Under the pieces are notes generated by a model. The model ran no database searches. It saw only the letters and a list, made by a program, of their open reading frames with translations, and was not told the origin of the DNA. The position numbers and the translations under genes were made by a program. A DNA stretch of 64,000 nucleotides, taken from positions 496,001 through 560,000 of the forward strand of contig CAWHTG010000002.1 in NCBI GenBank assembly GCA_963832245.1, given 5' to 3'. Within the stretch, counting starts at the first letter, position 1. Each line of letters starts with the position of its first letter. Positions 32,898 to 40,965 of the stretch are shown here, piece after piece. This DNA is from JABDBE01 sp963832245. Lineage in GTDB: Bacteria; Acidobacteriota; Terriglobia; Terriglobales; Acidobacteriaceae.

Positions 32898-33018
32898 GTT
32901 CACCTCGGCAGTGGGATTCGGTCACACTGACAGATGAAGGACGACTAAGATTGGCTGCAAAAAGTACGCGAGAAAAAAGTTCGCGGAAACACTCAACGTT
33001 GCATTTGATTTTGGGTGG

Positions 33019-33152
33019 CGCAGCGCTTCCAGCGCTGCGGTCAAAGGCTGCGAAAAAACTCCTCCAAATGTGTCGAATTCGGGAGGGCACGAGTTCACTC
33101 GTGCCGCAAAGTCCTGAAAATACATCCGGGCTTCAGCCCCTGAGGCGGAGAA
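33019..33152. repeat. Cluster of three small hairpin repeats
   Basis: Three palindromes follow each other in the gap between two minus-strand genes: 33019-33039 (9-bp stem CGCAGCGCT / AGCGCTGCG), 33086-33105 (8-bp stem GGCACGAG / CTCGTGCC), and GGGCTTCAGCCCCTGAGG near 33128. They are of the general REP kind. No ORF of note lies between 32898 and 33181. Confidence 0.65.
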
Positions 33153-33181
33153 TCTTGGCTCCCATAGGGTTTTTCCGTATC

Positions 33182-33913
33182 TCAGCGCGTCAGGACCAGG
33201 ACCCGCACCGGCCCACCCGACCCGCTTTCCACTTTGTCGGGAGCGACCACCACTGTCCCACCGGATGCCGGCGCGCGATTCAGGTTAGCCACATTCTCCA
33301 GTTCGTAAACGCTGTGCGCCAAAGTGTATTGACGCACAGGGAACTCCTTCGACGGACCATAGTCAACGTTCAATGTATCAATGCCAAGGCCCAGCGCCCG
33401 ACGTCCTTCCACCAGAAACTTCGCCGCATCCGCGGAATATCCGGGGAAATGCATAATGCCTTTAGGGTCCGCATTGCGATAATCTTTGATCGAGTTCCAA
33501 CGTGAATCCCATCCCGTCCGCGCAATAACCACCGCGCCTAACGGAATTTGACTGTGAACGCTTTCCCACTTGGCAATGTCCGCGACCGAAATCTGGTAGT
33601 CCGGATTTCCCTCGATGTTCGCAGTGACATCGAGCACGACCAGAGGAGCGATCAAACGTTCCGTAGGAATCTGGTCCACCGTCCAAAGCCCACGGGCAAA
33701 ACGCGCGGGCGCATCAATGCGAGTTCCCAACTGTCCACGCAGCGGCCCGGACTTGTCACCGAGTTGGTAGCCCAGGCCGCGAGCGTCGATACTATGCGTC
33801 AAGTCTACAACTGCATGGAATCCGGTCGGGGACGAGCTACTGGGATGACGCTCGGCAAAGAGGAACAGCGCCAGCGCCAGCACATAACCTACGATTAGTG
33901 TCCGAATCTTCAT
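33182..33913 (-). CDS. Cyclase (kynurenine-formamidase-like) family protein with a degenerate metal site
   Basis: A 243-residue protein with an N-terminal membrane anchor or signal peptide (RTLIVGYVLALALFLF). The fold is that of the cyclase/formamidase family: VVDLTHSIDARG, a metal loop, then LIAPLVVLDVTANIEG, LGAVVIARTGWDSRW, FPGYSADAAKFLVEGR and LGLGIDTLNVDYGPSKEFPV. The family's HxGTHxDxPxH motif is here QLGTRIDAPAR: three His are replaced by Gln, Arg and Arg, confirmed at codon level (CAG, CGC, CGT). A standard metal-dependent hydrolase reaction therefore seems unlikely. The protein is probably exported; its present role is unknown. Confidence 0.85.
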   Translation of the reverse strand: MKIRTLIVGYVLALALFLFAERHPSSSSPTGFHAVVDLTHSIDARGLGYQLGDKSGPLRGQLGTRIDAPARFARGLWTVDQIPTERLIAPLVVLDVTANIEGNPDYQISVADIAKWESVHSQIPLGAVVIARTGWDSRWNSIKDYRNADPKGIMHFPGYSADAAKFLVEGRRALGLGIDTLNVDYGPSKEFPVRQYTLAHSVYELENVANLNRAPASGGTVVVAPDKVESGSGGPVRVLVLTR

Positions 33914-34086
33914 GCTTCTGCTATCACAAATTGGATGCAGGAATATGTTTCGAGGGTGCTGCTAAGATTCTCCATTCGAACAGAGAAAGCTTCAAGGAAC
34001 TGCGGGACATGACCCAAGGAATAGAGTTTCCGAGGCGGCCCATATGTCCACCGCCTCGAGGTTGCAACCCTTTTCCTGCAGAGATT

Positions 34087-34830
34087 TCACACCAGCAGGG
34101 AAGCAATGCCCGCCGCGATCAGCGTTCCCAGGAAATTTACGGCATCGTTATTGAGCAGCTTTCGCCGTTCCAGCAAAGCCCCCAAAAAACTGTCAGCAAT
34201 CATGCCGGCAAAGGCTGCCATAATTGAAATGCCCAGCCACCTGAAAGGCACCAACCCGGCTAAGACACAGACCAAACTCACTATGCCCGCCGCCGCGATG
34301 CCGGCCAGGGTACCAGTCCAAGTCACTCCACCATCCGTGCCCGCGGCAACTTCTACCCCGGTCGTGATCAGCCGCGCTTTCGCGCTTCGAGCCTGACCAA
34401 GTTCGCTCGAAACCGTGTCCGCCGCCGCTTCCGACAGTGCCGCCGAAAGGGCGAGCAGGAAAACAGCTTTTGCCGCACTGAAGGCTGACAATCCGGCACA
34501 ACCCGCGGCCACCGCAAGGTTGGCCAGAACCTGCAAGGCACGACGGCCATCGAGCCTTTCCGCCGTTCCTAATTTCTCTTTCCGGCGATACCCAAAGCGA
34601 GTGGAAACCCAAGTCAGGGCGAACACCGAGACTAAAGCGACAAATGCCCCAAATCCCACTCCCACGTACAAAATAAAGCACACCGCAGCACCTGCGATGG
34701 CGCCGCCAAAACTGACTCCTCGCACCCAGCGCGCCAAGCCAGCAAATACCACAGTGACGACAACCGCGCTCCAAAGCGGACGGACCACCAGTTCCGCCAA
34801 AACCTCCGCAGCTCCCGTCAGGCCAGACAT
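34087..34830 (-). CDS. DUF92 (TIGR00297, VTE6-like) membrane protein
   Basis: The ATG at 34830 is used; the longer frame to 35019 would read through an interspersed repeat. The 247-residue protein has about six membrane helices and the DUF92 pattern: RWVRGVSFGGAIAGAAVCFI, FALTWVSTRFGYRRKEKLGT, ALSAALSEAAADTVSSELGQ, GTDGGVTWTGTLAGIAAAGI and MIADSFLGALLERR. Family members include plant and cyanobacterial phytyl-phosphate kinases and CTP-dependent kinases of polyprenols. The conserved acidic residues (SEAAADT, DGGVTWTG) are kept. The lipid substrate here is unknown. Confidence 0.9.
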   Translation of the reverse strand: MSGLTGAAEVLAELVVRPLWSAVVVTVVFAGLARWVRGVSFGGAIAGAAVCFILYVGVGFGAFVALVSVFALTWVSTRFGYRRKEKLGTAERLDGRRALQVLANLAVAAGCAGLSAFSAAKAVFLLALSAALSEAAADTVSSELGQARSAKARLITTGVEVAAGTDGGVTWTGTLAGIAAAGIVSLVCVLAGLVPFRWLGISIMAAFAGMIADSFLGALLERRKLLNNDAVNFLGTLIAAGIASLLV

Positions 34831-34852
34831 TTTAACGATGGTAGGTTCTGTG

Positions 34853-34940
34853 TAGCGCTGCCGTCCCGGCGGCTCTCGTGAGGGCGTCCCGCCCTCACCG
34901 GCAACCTGGCAATCTGCCGGCAAGATGCCGGCGCTACAAA
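34853..34940. repeat. TAGCGC...GCGCTA repeat upstream of the DUF92 gene
   Basis: The outer arms TAGCGC and GCGCTA enclose GAGGGCGTCCCGCCCTC and a CTGCCGGCAAGATGCCGG segment. A related block lies at 36289-36340 (TAGCGCCGGCGTCTCGCCGG). The repeat is translated only if the DUF92 gene is wrongly started upstream. Confidence 0.65.
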
Positions 34941-35124
34941 GAACAAACGCACGTACCACGCCCGATACTACTATGGATAGGGTTGCGTCCAGCTCCGCCC
35001 CAGTGTATCGTGCTTTCACTCTGGGTTACCGGCGCGACCTTTGTGCATCAAAAGGTTGCATGTAGTTTAAACTCACGAGCACAAGCTTGTGGCTCAATAC
35101 ACGCTCGTAGTTACAAGGTGAACT

Positions 35125-35964
35125 ATGGCTGCTTCGGTTTGGTCTGGATATCTGACCTTCGGATTGATTTCCATGCCGGTAAAGCTGTTCTCCGGCGCGC
35201 GCAATTCGGGCATCTCCTTCAACATGCTGCACCGCGACGACCTGTCCCGCCTCAAGCAGCAATATGTCTGCCTGGCCGACGGCAAAGTCGTGGAACGGAG
35301 CGACATCGTCAAGGGCTACGAGTACCGCAAGGACGAATACGTAGTCATCGAGCCCGAAGAAATCAAAAAGATCGAGCCCAAGACCGCCAAGACCATGGAG
35401 ATCCTGGAATTCGTCAAATCCAGCGAAGTCGATCCGGTCTACTTCGAATCCTCCTACTACATGGTTCCCGATGAGGCCGGCCGGCGCCCCTACGCCCTCC
35501 TCACCAAGGCGATGGAAGAGAGCGAGTACGTTGCCATCGCGAAACTCACCATGCACAACCGCGAGTACACAGTTTTCCTGCGCCCGCATGATGGCGGAAT
35601 GATGTTGCACACCATGTACTACAAAGAAGAGGTTCGGGAAGTAGAAGGATTCGGCGCGCCCGACGTCGAGCTCAAAGACGCCGAAGTCAAAGTCGCGCAC
35701 CAGTTGATCGAAGCGCTAGCCGCCGAATGGGACCCCGAGAAATATCACGACACTTTTCAGGACAATCTCAAAAACCTCATCCAGACCAAACTGGAAGGCG
35801 GCAAGATCGCCGAAGTAGAAAAACCGAAGAAGCTCGCCCCGGTAGTCGACCTGATGTCAGCCCTGAAGCAAAGCCTCGCCGAGATGGAAGGAAAGAAAAA
35901 GCCAGCCGCCACAGCCCCCCGCGAAGCCGCAGCCTCAGGGAAAAAATCCCGCGGCCGAGGATGA
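35125..35964 (+). CDS. ku: Ku protein for non-homologous end joining
   Basis: A 279-residue bacterial Ku: AASVWSGYLTFGLISMPVKL at the start, NMLHRDDLSRLKQQYVCLAD, KGYEYRKDEYVVIEPEEIKK, EVDPVYFESSYYMVPDEAGR and HDGGMMLHTMYYKEEVREVE in the core, and a Lys-rich C-terminal tail (KKKPAATAPREAAASGKKSR). It forms the ring that holds DNA ends and recruits LigD; the tail probably binds DNA or ligase. ACAAGGTG precedes the ATG. The matching LigD domains lie about 13 kb away in this window. Confidence 0.97.
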   Translation: MAASVWSGYLTFGLISMPVKLFSGARNSGISFNMLHRDDLSRLKQQYVCLADGKVVERSDIVKGYEYRKDEYVVIEPEEIKKIEPKTAKTMEILEFVKSSEVDPVYFESSYYMVPDEAGRRPYALLTKAMEESEYVAIAKLTMHNREYTVFLRPHDGGMMLHTMYYKEEVREVEGFGAPDVELKDAEVKVAHQLIEALAAEWDPEKYHDTFQDNLKNLIQTKLEGGKIAEVEKPKKLAPVVDLMSALKQSLAEMEGKKKPAATAPREAAASGKKSRGRG

Positions 35965-36450
35965 GATAGAGCCTGCCAGTTCGGGTTTTAAACGAGGGTG
36001 CCCCATCCTTGCGTTCTTTGCAAGGGTGGGAAACCAATGCCGCCAGCACAACCCGCTCGTCCCAACCCGACAGCCGCCTATTATTTCGTTTGATCTATTT
36101 CTCGTCACCCTCGAATTCAGCGGAAATGCGGATTGTCTCCACATTTCCATTGCTCCGCCCAAAATCTTGTCAAGCCCCCAAAACCACCCAATTCCCCCCA
36201 ACCTATTCTCCCCAAAGCAAATATATTTCCGCAAAGTTGGCGGGTTTACCCTATCCAATTAGCTATCATAGAAGTAAGGGATAAACTTAGTAGCGCCGGC
36301 GTCTCGCCGGCTGTCGCGACGGCATCTTGCCCTCGTCGGAATATCCCCAGCTAACTCCTTTAAAAGGGATATTTTAGAAAGGTATCTCTTTTTTAAACCC
36401 AATCAATTCATAGATTTAGGAGAAAAACGCGATTTTCGCGGTATATACCC
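35965..36450. other. Intergenic region with two hairpin repeats
   Basis: This gap separates ku and the next plus-strand gene. It holds the GGGTGCCCCA hairpin at 35996-36031 and the TAGCGCCGGC block at 36289-36340. The remaining A/T-rich stretch just before 36451 (with TTTAGGAGAAAAACGCG and a small ACGCGATTTTCGCGG palindrome) probably contains the next gene's promoter and ribosome-binding region. No ORF supported. Confidence 0.6.
35996..36031. repeat. GGGTGCCCCA hairpin repeat, copy 2
   Basis: GGGTGCCCCA followed by CCCATCCTTGC, a short loop, GCAAGGGTGGG and A. It has the same outer motif as the copies at 20487, 52637 and 53489 but a different stem, and lies 31 bases after the ku stop. Confidence 0.8.
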
Positions 36451-37281
36451 ATGCCTCTACATCCAAACGTTCGCCAATGCACCCACATCAAAATCACCGG
36501 ACACCGCTGCGGCTCGCCCGCGCTCAAACAAGAATACTTCTGCTACTTCCACACCCGCATGATCAAGGGCGTGCAAACTCGCGTCGACTCCCAAATCGAA
36601 CCCATCGCCCTGATCGAAAACGCCGAAGCCATCCAGGCCGCGCTCATGCACATGATCGACGCCGTCCTCAAAGGCACCATCGACAACAAGCGCGCCAACA
36701 TCGTTCTCAAAGCCCTCCACATCGCCGTAAGAAACTCCCGCAACGCCCACTTCGACATCTGCAGGCACGATATGGTCCGCGAAGTCCCCAACTACGCCCA
36801 ACAATACCTAAACGAACACCCCGAACAAAACGCCCCCGCACCAACTCGGGCAAACGCTCCTGAACCGCCCGCTGCTGAATCGGGGAAGGTCGCAGCGGAA
36901 TCCAACCACGGCTCAGACCGTGCCGCGGCCACAGCCATCAAAACAGCCGCGGAGCGGCGCCAGAACGCAGCCCACGGCGCGAGCCGTGGGAACAAAGCAG
37001 TAAACCAGCCAGCTCCGGAGGAGCGAAAGAAAAGTTGCCAGCCCGAACATAAACTCCTTCCCTCGCAAAAAGAAAATGCCTGCACCGTCACCAATCCCCC
37101 ACTCACCACTCGCCAAGCAGAACCCTCCAACGAAATCAAAAAGCTGGAAGCCTCCATCGAAGGCGCAATGCGCGGCAACTGGCGCGACCTCCGCACCGTA
37201 TTCAACGCCATCGGCCTGACCCCACCCAAGCCCCCGGCACCCCAAAGAGTCGCACCTGGCAAGAAAGTAACAGGCGGATGA
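36451..37281 (+). CDS. Cys/His-motif protein of a family seen in Acidobacteriota, with an internal repeat insertion
   Basis: A 276-residue protein. The N-terminus QCTHIKITGHRCGSPALKQE with YFCYFH has Cys10, Cys20, Cys31 and His34, a compact pattern that would suit one zinc ion. A helical region follows (ALMHMIDAVLKGTIDNKRAN). Such proteins occur in several copies in acidobacterial genomes and have no assigned function; from memory their CxHIKxxGxxCxxPAL motif is constant. Between about 36868 and 37030 the coding sequence looks like an interspersed repeat (CAGCCCACGGCGCGAGCCGT) read in frame, giving Ala/Arg-rich low-complexity residues 140-195. The last 45 residues return to ordinary composition. 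DNA or RNA binding is possible but only inferred. Confidence 0.75.
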   Translation: MPLHPNVRQCTHIKITGHRCGSPALKQEYFCYFHTRMIKGVQTRVDSQIEPIALIENAEAIQAALMHMIDAVLKGTIDNKRANIVLKALHIAVRNSRNAHFDICRHDMVREVPNYAQQYLNEHPEQNAPAPTRANAPEPPAAESGKVAAESNHGSDRAAATAIKTAAERRQNAAHGASRGNKAVNQPAPEERKKSCQPEHKLLPSQKENACTVTNPPLTTRQAEPSNEIKKLEASIEGAMRGNWRDLRTVFNAIGLTPPKPPAPQRVAPGKKVTGG

Positions 37282-37397
37282 ACCCACAACTCTCCAGCCC
37301 TACGTCTACAACCAAGCAGCCGTGATGTCGCATCTCGTACTTTAGTAATTCCAAACAACAAGGCCGTAATCGAGACTCAAGGCGAACGGTGAATGCC

Positions 37398-37456
37398 TGA
37401 GTGCTGAGTGCTAATTGCTAATTGCTAATTGCCAATTACTAATTGCCAATTACTGC
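37398..37456. repeat. Short tandem repeat of GCTAATT / GCCAATTACTAATT units
   Basis: About 59 bases made of near-tandem units: GAGTGCT twice, GCTAATT three times, then GCCAATTACTAATTGCCAAT. The upstream part of the next ORF (from 37415) runs through it and should not be taken as coding. Confidence 0.8.
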
Positions 37457-37519
37457 CTCTCTGGCGCAGACCGCCAACCAGCAGTTAGAATAGAGAACTC
37501 TTCCAGGATCTATGCAGAA

Positions 37520-38797
37520 ATGGCTTTTGTCGCAGGCGTGTCGATGACTGGGGTGCGCGCAGGGGCGGTTCTCCTTCTCATAGTCATCTGTGTAAGTTGT
37601 GGCGAGACCTATCGCCCAGTGGCAACCCCCATCGCGCCCAATCCGCCCAATCCCAATTTCTCCCACGTCGCTCTGGTGATCACCGGCAACGGCTCGACTC
37701 ATCCCGGCGCCAGCACCTCGATCGACGTCTCCGGGGACACTGCCGTATCGAGATCAACGGTAGGCCTGATGCCCGTGCAGGCCGCATTGGTGCAGAACGG
37801 CACCAGAGTGTACGTTGCGAACAGCCTGGATGACACACTTTCTACATTTTCTCCATCCAGCGCCGCGCCGGTGACGACAATCAGTTTGCCCACCGGTTCG
37901 GCTCCGACCTTCGTAGCTACGGCGGAGAGTGCCACAGTCTACGTCGCTAACTCGGGGAACAATACGGTTTCGGTGATTTCGACTGCCAGTAACGTGGTCG
38001 AGCCGCCGCTGGCTGGAATTCCAGTTGGCGTGAATCCAGTGGCGCTAACGGAGACTCCCAACCAGCAGTACCTTTACGTGGCTAATCAGGGGCGCGGTGG
38101 CAGTGGTGGTTCAGTGACCAGCATCAATCCCGTCGATCGCAGCGTGAATCCGCCCATTGCGAACGCCACCTGGGTTTCTCCTGTGTCAGTCGTAGCTCGA
38201 TCAGACAGCAACAGAGTTTACGCGCTGGATCAGGGAAGTGGCCTGGTTTCCGCGATCGATACTGCTACCAACGCCGTGATGAACAGCGTCTCGGTCGGTG
38301 TGGGGGCGAATTTTTTGCTCTACGATCCAACGCGAAATCGCCTCTACGTCGCAAACCCGGTTACGAACACGGTGACCTATCTGGATGCCTCGAGCGATGC
38401 GCTTTCAGCCGTAGTCATCCCGGTGGCGAATCCGATCTCGGTGGCGGCGTTGCCCGACGGCAGCCGGGCCTACGTGTCGAGCGCTTCCGTCAGCGGCGGG
38501 AATGTGACTTCTAAAGTCACAGTCATCAACGCCGCGGATGGAAGCCTCAGAGCCACAATTCCTGTGATCACGGTTGCGCAAGTTTGCACTTCGAACCCAT
38601 CCGAGCTTTCGATCGCCGCTGCGGCGGATAGTTCGAGAGTGTATGTGGGAAATTGTGATGCGGGAAATGTGGCGATTATTCAGACGTTGAACGATACGCT
38701 GCTGCTGCAAATGCCCGCGCCTCTGAGCGCGTCATTCTCAAAAACCACCGGGGCTCCACTTCCTCAAAACCCGGTGTTCGTCGTAGCCGGTCCATAA
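37520..38797 (+). CDS. YncE/YVTN-type beta-propeller lipoprotein
   Basis: The ATG at 37520 is preferred, with 37544 as an alternative; upstream codons derive from a tandem repeat. The 425-residue protein begins with a lipoprotein-like signal (GAVLLLIVICVSCGE, Cys after VCVS-like core). After a Pro-rich spacer come repeated propeller blades with the YVTN pattern: TRVYVANSLDDTLSTFSPSS, ATVYVANSGNNTVSVISTAS, QYLYVANQGRGGSGGSVTSI, NRLYVANPVTNTVTYLDASS and RAYVSSASVSGG. It is probably anchored in the membrane and faces outward. Binding partner or enzymatic role unknown. Confidence 0.85.
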   Translation: MAFVAGVSMTGVRAGAVLLLIVICVSCGETYRPVATPIAPNPPNPNFSHVALVITGNGSTHPGASTSIDVSGDTAVSRSTVGLMPVQAALVQNGTRVYVANSLDDTLSTFSPSSAAPVTTISLPTGSAPTFVATAESATVYVANSGNNTVSVISTASNVVEPPLAGIPVGVNPVALTETPNQQYLYVANQGRGGSGGSVTSINPVDRSVNPPIANATWVSPVSVVARSDSNRVYALDQGSGLVSAIDTATNAVMNSVSVGVGANFLLYDPTRNRLYVANPVTNTVTYLDASSDALSAVVIPVANPISVAALPDGSRAYVSSASVSGGNVTSKVTVINAADGSLRATIPVITVAQVCTSNPSELSIAAAADSSRVYVGNCDAGNVAIIQTLNDTLLLQMPAPLSASFSKTTGAPLPQNPVFVVAGP

Positions 38798-38853
38798 ATT
38801 GTACAGGCGCGGGCGTCCTCGCCCGTGCAGGACCAGCCGAAATCCAGCCGATC

Positions 38854-39354
38854 CTACTGTCCCACTGCGGCTGCCCGTTCAGGATGTGGTGAGCAATTAT
38901 GTCGCAAGGCGATATTCAGGAATACATTGCCAATACCGGTTTCGAAGCAGATCACCAGGGCCTCGGTGTCTTCACTGCTGTTCGGGCCATGCTCGGAGGT
39001 GTGAAGCACGGGGGGATGCACGCGGAAATGGAATCCCTGATCGTTGAGCGAGGTGACGGCGTTCCCAATCACTTGGTTGGCGAGCTCGCACACGGTTTCG
39101 CGCACCAGTTCGTCTGATTCTGGCAACTCGGCTCCCGCAAAGCGGCTGGCCACGCGCACTGCGGTGTCGGGGTCGAGATCGATGACAATGCGCCCTTCGA
39201 TGTCGCCGGTCACCCAAATCAGCGCGGCGACTCCTTTGCGGCGGTAGGCCTCCTGCTCCATGCTGAGGTTCCCGACCGACGTTGTGCATTGCAGTCCCTG
39301 CGCCAACACGGCGTCCGCCGCGTTGATGAAAGGCTGGATCAACTCCATTTTCAT
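38854..39354 (-). CDS. cheX: Chemotaxis protein CheX (CheY-P phosphatase-like)
   Basis: The ATG at 39354 lies 1 base after the cheY stop and gives the CheX start MKMELIQPFINAADAVLAQG. The 166-residue protein has GVAALIWVTGDIEGRIVIDL, the helix ESDELVRETVCELANQVIGN with the family's ExxN motif (E and N of CELAN that act on CheY-P), and GNAVTSLNDQGFHFRVHPPV. It dephosphorylates CheY-P and so resets the signal. As the last gene of the operon it replaces CheZ or CheC. Confidence 0.93.
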   Translation of the reverse strand: MKMELIQPFINAADAVLAQGLQCTTSVGNLSMEQEAYRRKGVAALIWVTGDIEGRIVIDLDPDTAVRVASRFAGAELPESDELVRETVCELANQVIGNAVTSLNDQGFHFRVHPPVLHTSEHGPNSSEDTEALVICFETGIGNVFLNIALRHNCSPHPERAAAVGQ

Positions 39355-39355
39355 T

Positions 39356-39796
39356 TCAGGCTCCCGCGCCCGCGGCCTGAGCCGCAGTTCCATCCTCACC
39401 CATGACGTACTTGATCACTTCGTACAAAACCTCCGGCTTGACCGGCTTCTGTACGAAATGACGCGCCCCCCGCTGCAGCGCAGCCACAATGTTCTCCTGA
39501 TAACCCACGGACGACACCATGACAATGCGTGCTTCGGGATGTTGCTGCACGATCTTCTCGGCCGCCTCGATCCCCTCCATTTGGGGCATGGTGATGTCCA
39601 TGAGAACAATGTCGGGCTTGAGGCGCTCATATTCGGTTATGGCGGTCATGCCATCTCCGGCTTCGCCGGCGACCTGGCCACCGAATGTTTCGATCATCCG
39701 GGCCAGATTCTTACGGGCGAAGACGGAGTCGTCCACTACCAGGTAGCGGACCGGTTGACCGTCCTTGCTGCGTTTCACTGCGACGAACTGTTCCAT
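39356..39796 (-). CDS. cheY: Chemotaxis response regulator CheY
   Basis: The ATG at 39796 follows GGGAGG. A 146-residue single REC domain: RYLVVDDSVFARKNLARMIE with the acidic pair, Asp67 in IVLMDITMPQMEG as phospho-acceptor, the Ser/Thr switch in VMVSSVGYQ, and Lys in FVQKPVKP. It is shorter than full regulators and has a 10-residue Ala/Gly tail. It receives phosphate from CheA and acts on a motor or other output; no flagellar genes are in the window, so the output is unknown. 56 bases after cheB, one base before cheX. Confidence 0.95.
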   Translation of the reverse strand: MEQFVAVKRSKDGQPVRYLVVDDSVFARKNLARMIETFGGQVAGEAGDGMTAITEYERLKPDIVLMDITMPQMEGIEAAEKIVQQHPEARIVMVSSVGYQENIVAALQRGARHFVQKPVKPEVLYEVIKYVMGEDGTAAQAAGAGA

Positions 39797-39852
39797 ATAC
39801 AACCTCCCACCGCTTCAAATTCCGGCATCCTGTTCTCGCCTGCCGGACAAAA

Positions 39853-40965
39853 TCAATTCTTCCCCGCTCCCGCGGCCTTGCCGCTTTCGCCGGAGTCCGT
39901 CTTGGTCCAGGACTTCCGATCCGGCATGCATTGCGCCTGCAGGGTGTTGGCCATGGCGTCGAGCGCTACCACTCGCACCGCATAGCCGCGCTCAATGGCC
40001 GCTTTGGGCATGCCAAACACTACGCACGATTCCTCGCTCTGGGCAATCGTCATCCCGCCGGCCGCCTTCACCAAACCTAGCCCGTGCGCTCCATCCTCTC
40101 CCATTCCGGTCATAAGCACGGCGATGCCCTTTTCCCCAAACTCCTCCGCCACGCTCTTAAACAGCACGTCGGCTGATGGACGATGCCCGTTCACCCGCGG
40201 TTCATCGTTCAGCACGGCGACGTCGCCCATGGGCAATCGCTTCACTTTGATGTGCCGGTTTCCGGGGCAGATCAGCACCCGGCTAGCCACCAAAAGATCT
40301 CCCGACTGGGCTTCCTTCACCTTGACCGGACAGATCTCCTCCAACCGCCGGGAAAACATCTCGGTAAATCCTTCCGGCATGTGCTGCACGATCACGATGC
40401 TTCCGGGAAAAGTTTTGGGTATTTGCGGCAACAGATATTGCAGCGCTTGAGGCCCGCCCGTGGAAATTCCGATGGCCACAATCCGAGTCGCTTCAGGCCG
40501 GCCTTCGAGAGCGGCTTTTTGAGATTGTCTCTGCGCCTCGAGGGGCGGAACCATGGTGACCCGCCGGCTCTGCGCCGCAGCCTTGATTTTGGCAATCAGC
40601 TCGCGCGCGATTTCCGGCATGTTGGCGGAAACGTCGATGGGCTTGGCGACGAAGTCAAACGCTCCCATGGAGAGCGCCTGCAACGTCACTGACGCTCCCT
40701 GGGTGCTGTGGGAACTTACCACGATCACCGGCACTGGGTGGCGCAACATGATCTCTTTCAGCATGTCCAGCCCGCCCATTCCCGGCATGTCAAGGTCGAG
40801 AGTTACAACCTGCGGATTCACTTCTTCGATCTTTTTCAGGCCGAAGTTCCCATCCATGGCGGTACCTACAACCTGAATCGAGCTGTCGCTCTGAAGGATC
40901 TGTGGAATCAGCTTACGCATGAGCGCGGAGTCGTCCACTACTAAGACACGGACCGGCGGGGTCAT
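39853..40965 (-). CDS. cheB: Protein-glutamate methylesterase/deamidase CheB
   Basis: A 370-residue CheB. The REC domain (1-120) has VLVVDDSALMRKLIPQIL and Asp57 in VTLDLDMPGMGGLDM. A linker of about 40 residues leads to the methylesterase domain with catalytic Ser168 (GISTGGPQ), His195 (VQHMPEGFT) and Asp291 (MGEDGAHG). It removes methyl groups from chemoreceptors when phosphorylated by CheA. Its ATG overlaps the cheA stop by 4 bases. The C-terminal 25 residues (SWTKTDSGESGKAAGAGKN) are an extra tail. Confidence 0.97.
   Translation of the reverse strand: MTPPVRVLVVDDSALMRKLIPQILQSDSSIQVVGTAMDGNFGLKKIEEVNPQVVTLDLDMPGMGGLDMLKEIMLRHPVPVIVVSSHSTQGASVTLQALSMGAFDFVAKPIDVSANMPEIARELIAKIKAAAQSRRVTMVPPLEAQRQSQKAALEGRPEATRIVAIGISTGGPQALQYLLPQIPKTFPGSIVIVQHMPEGFTEMFSRRLEEICPVKVKEAQSGDLLVASRVLICPGNRHIKVKRLPMGDVAVLNDEPRVNGHRPSADVLFKSVAEEFGEKGIAVLMTGMGEDGAHGLGLVKAAGGMTIAQSEESCVVFGMPKAAIERGYAVRVVALDAMANTLQAQCMPDRKSWTKTDSGESGKAAGAGKN

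Noticed and set aside
34831..35019. N-terminal extension of the DUF92 protein
   Set aside because: The extra 63 codons read through a dispersed TAGCGC-type repeat; the family's first helix starts after the ATG at 34830.
37415..37519. Extended N-terminus of the beta-propeller lipoprotein
   Set aside because: The codons derive from a short tandem repeat; the signal sequence begins after the ATG at 37520 or 37544.
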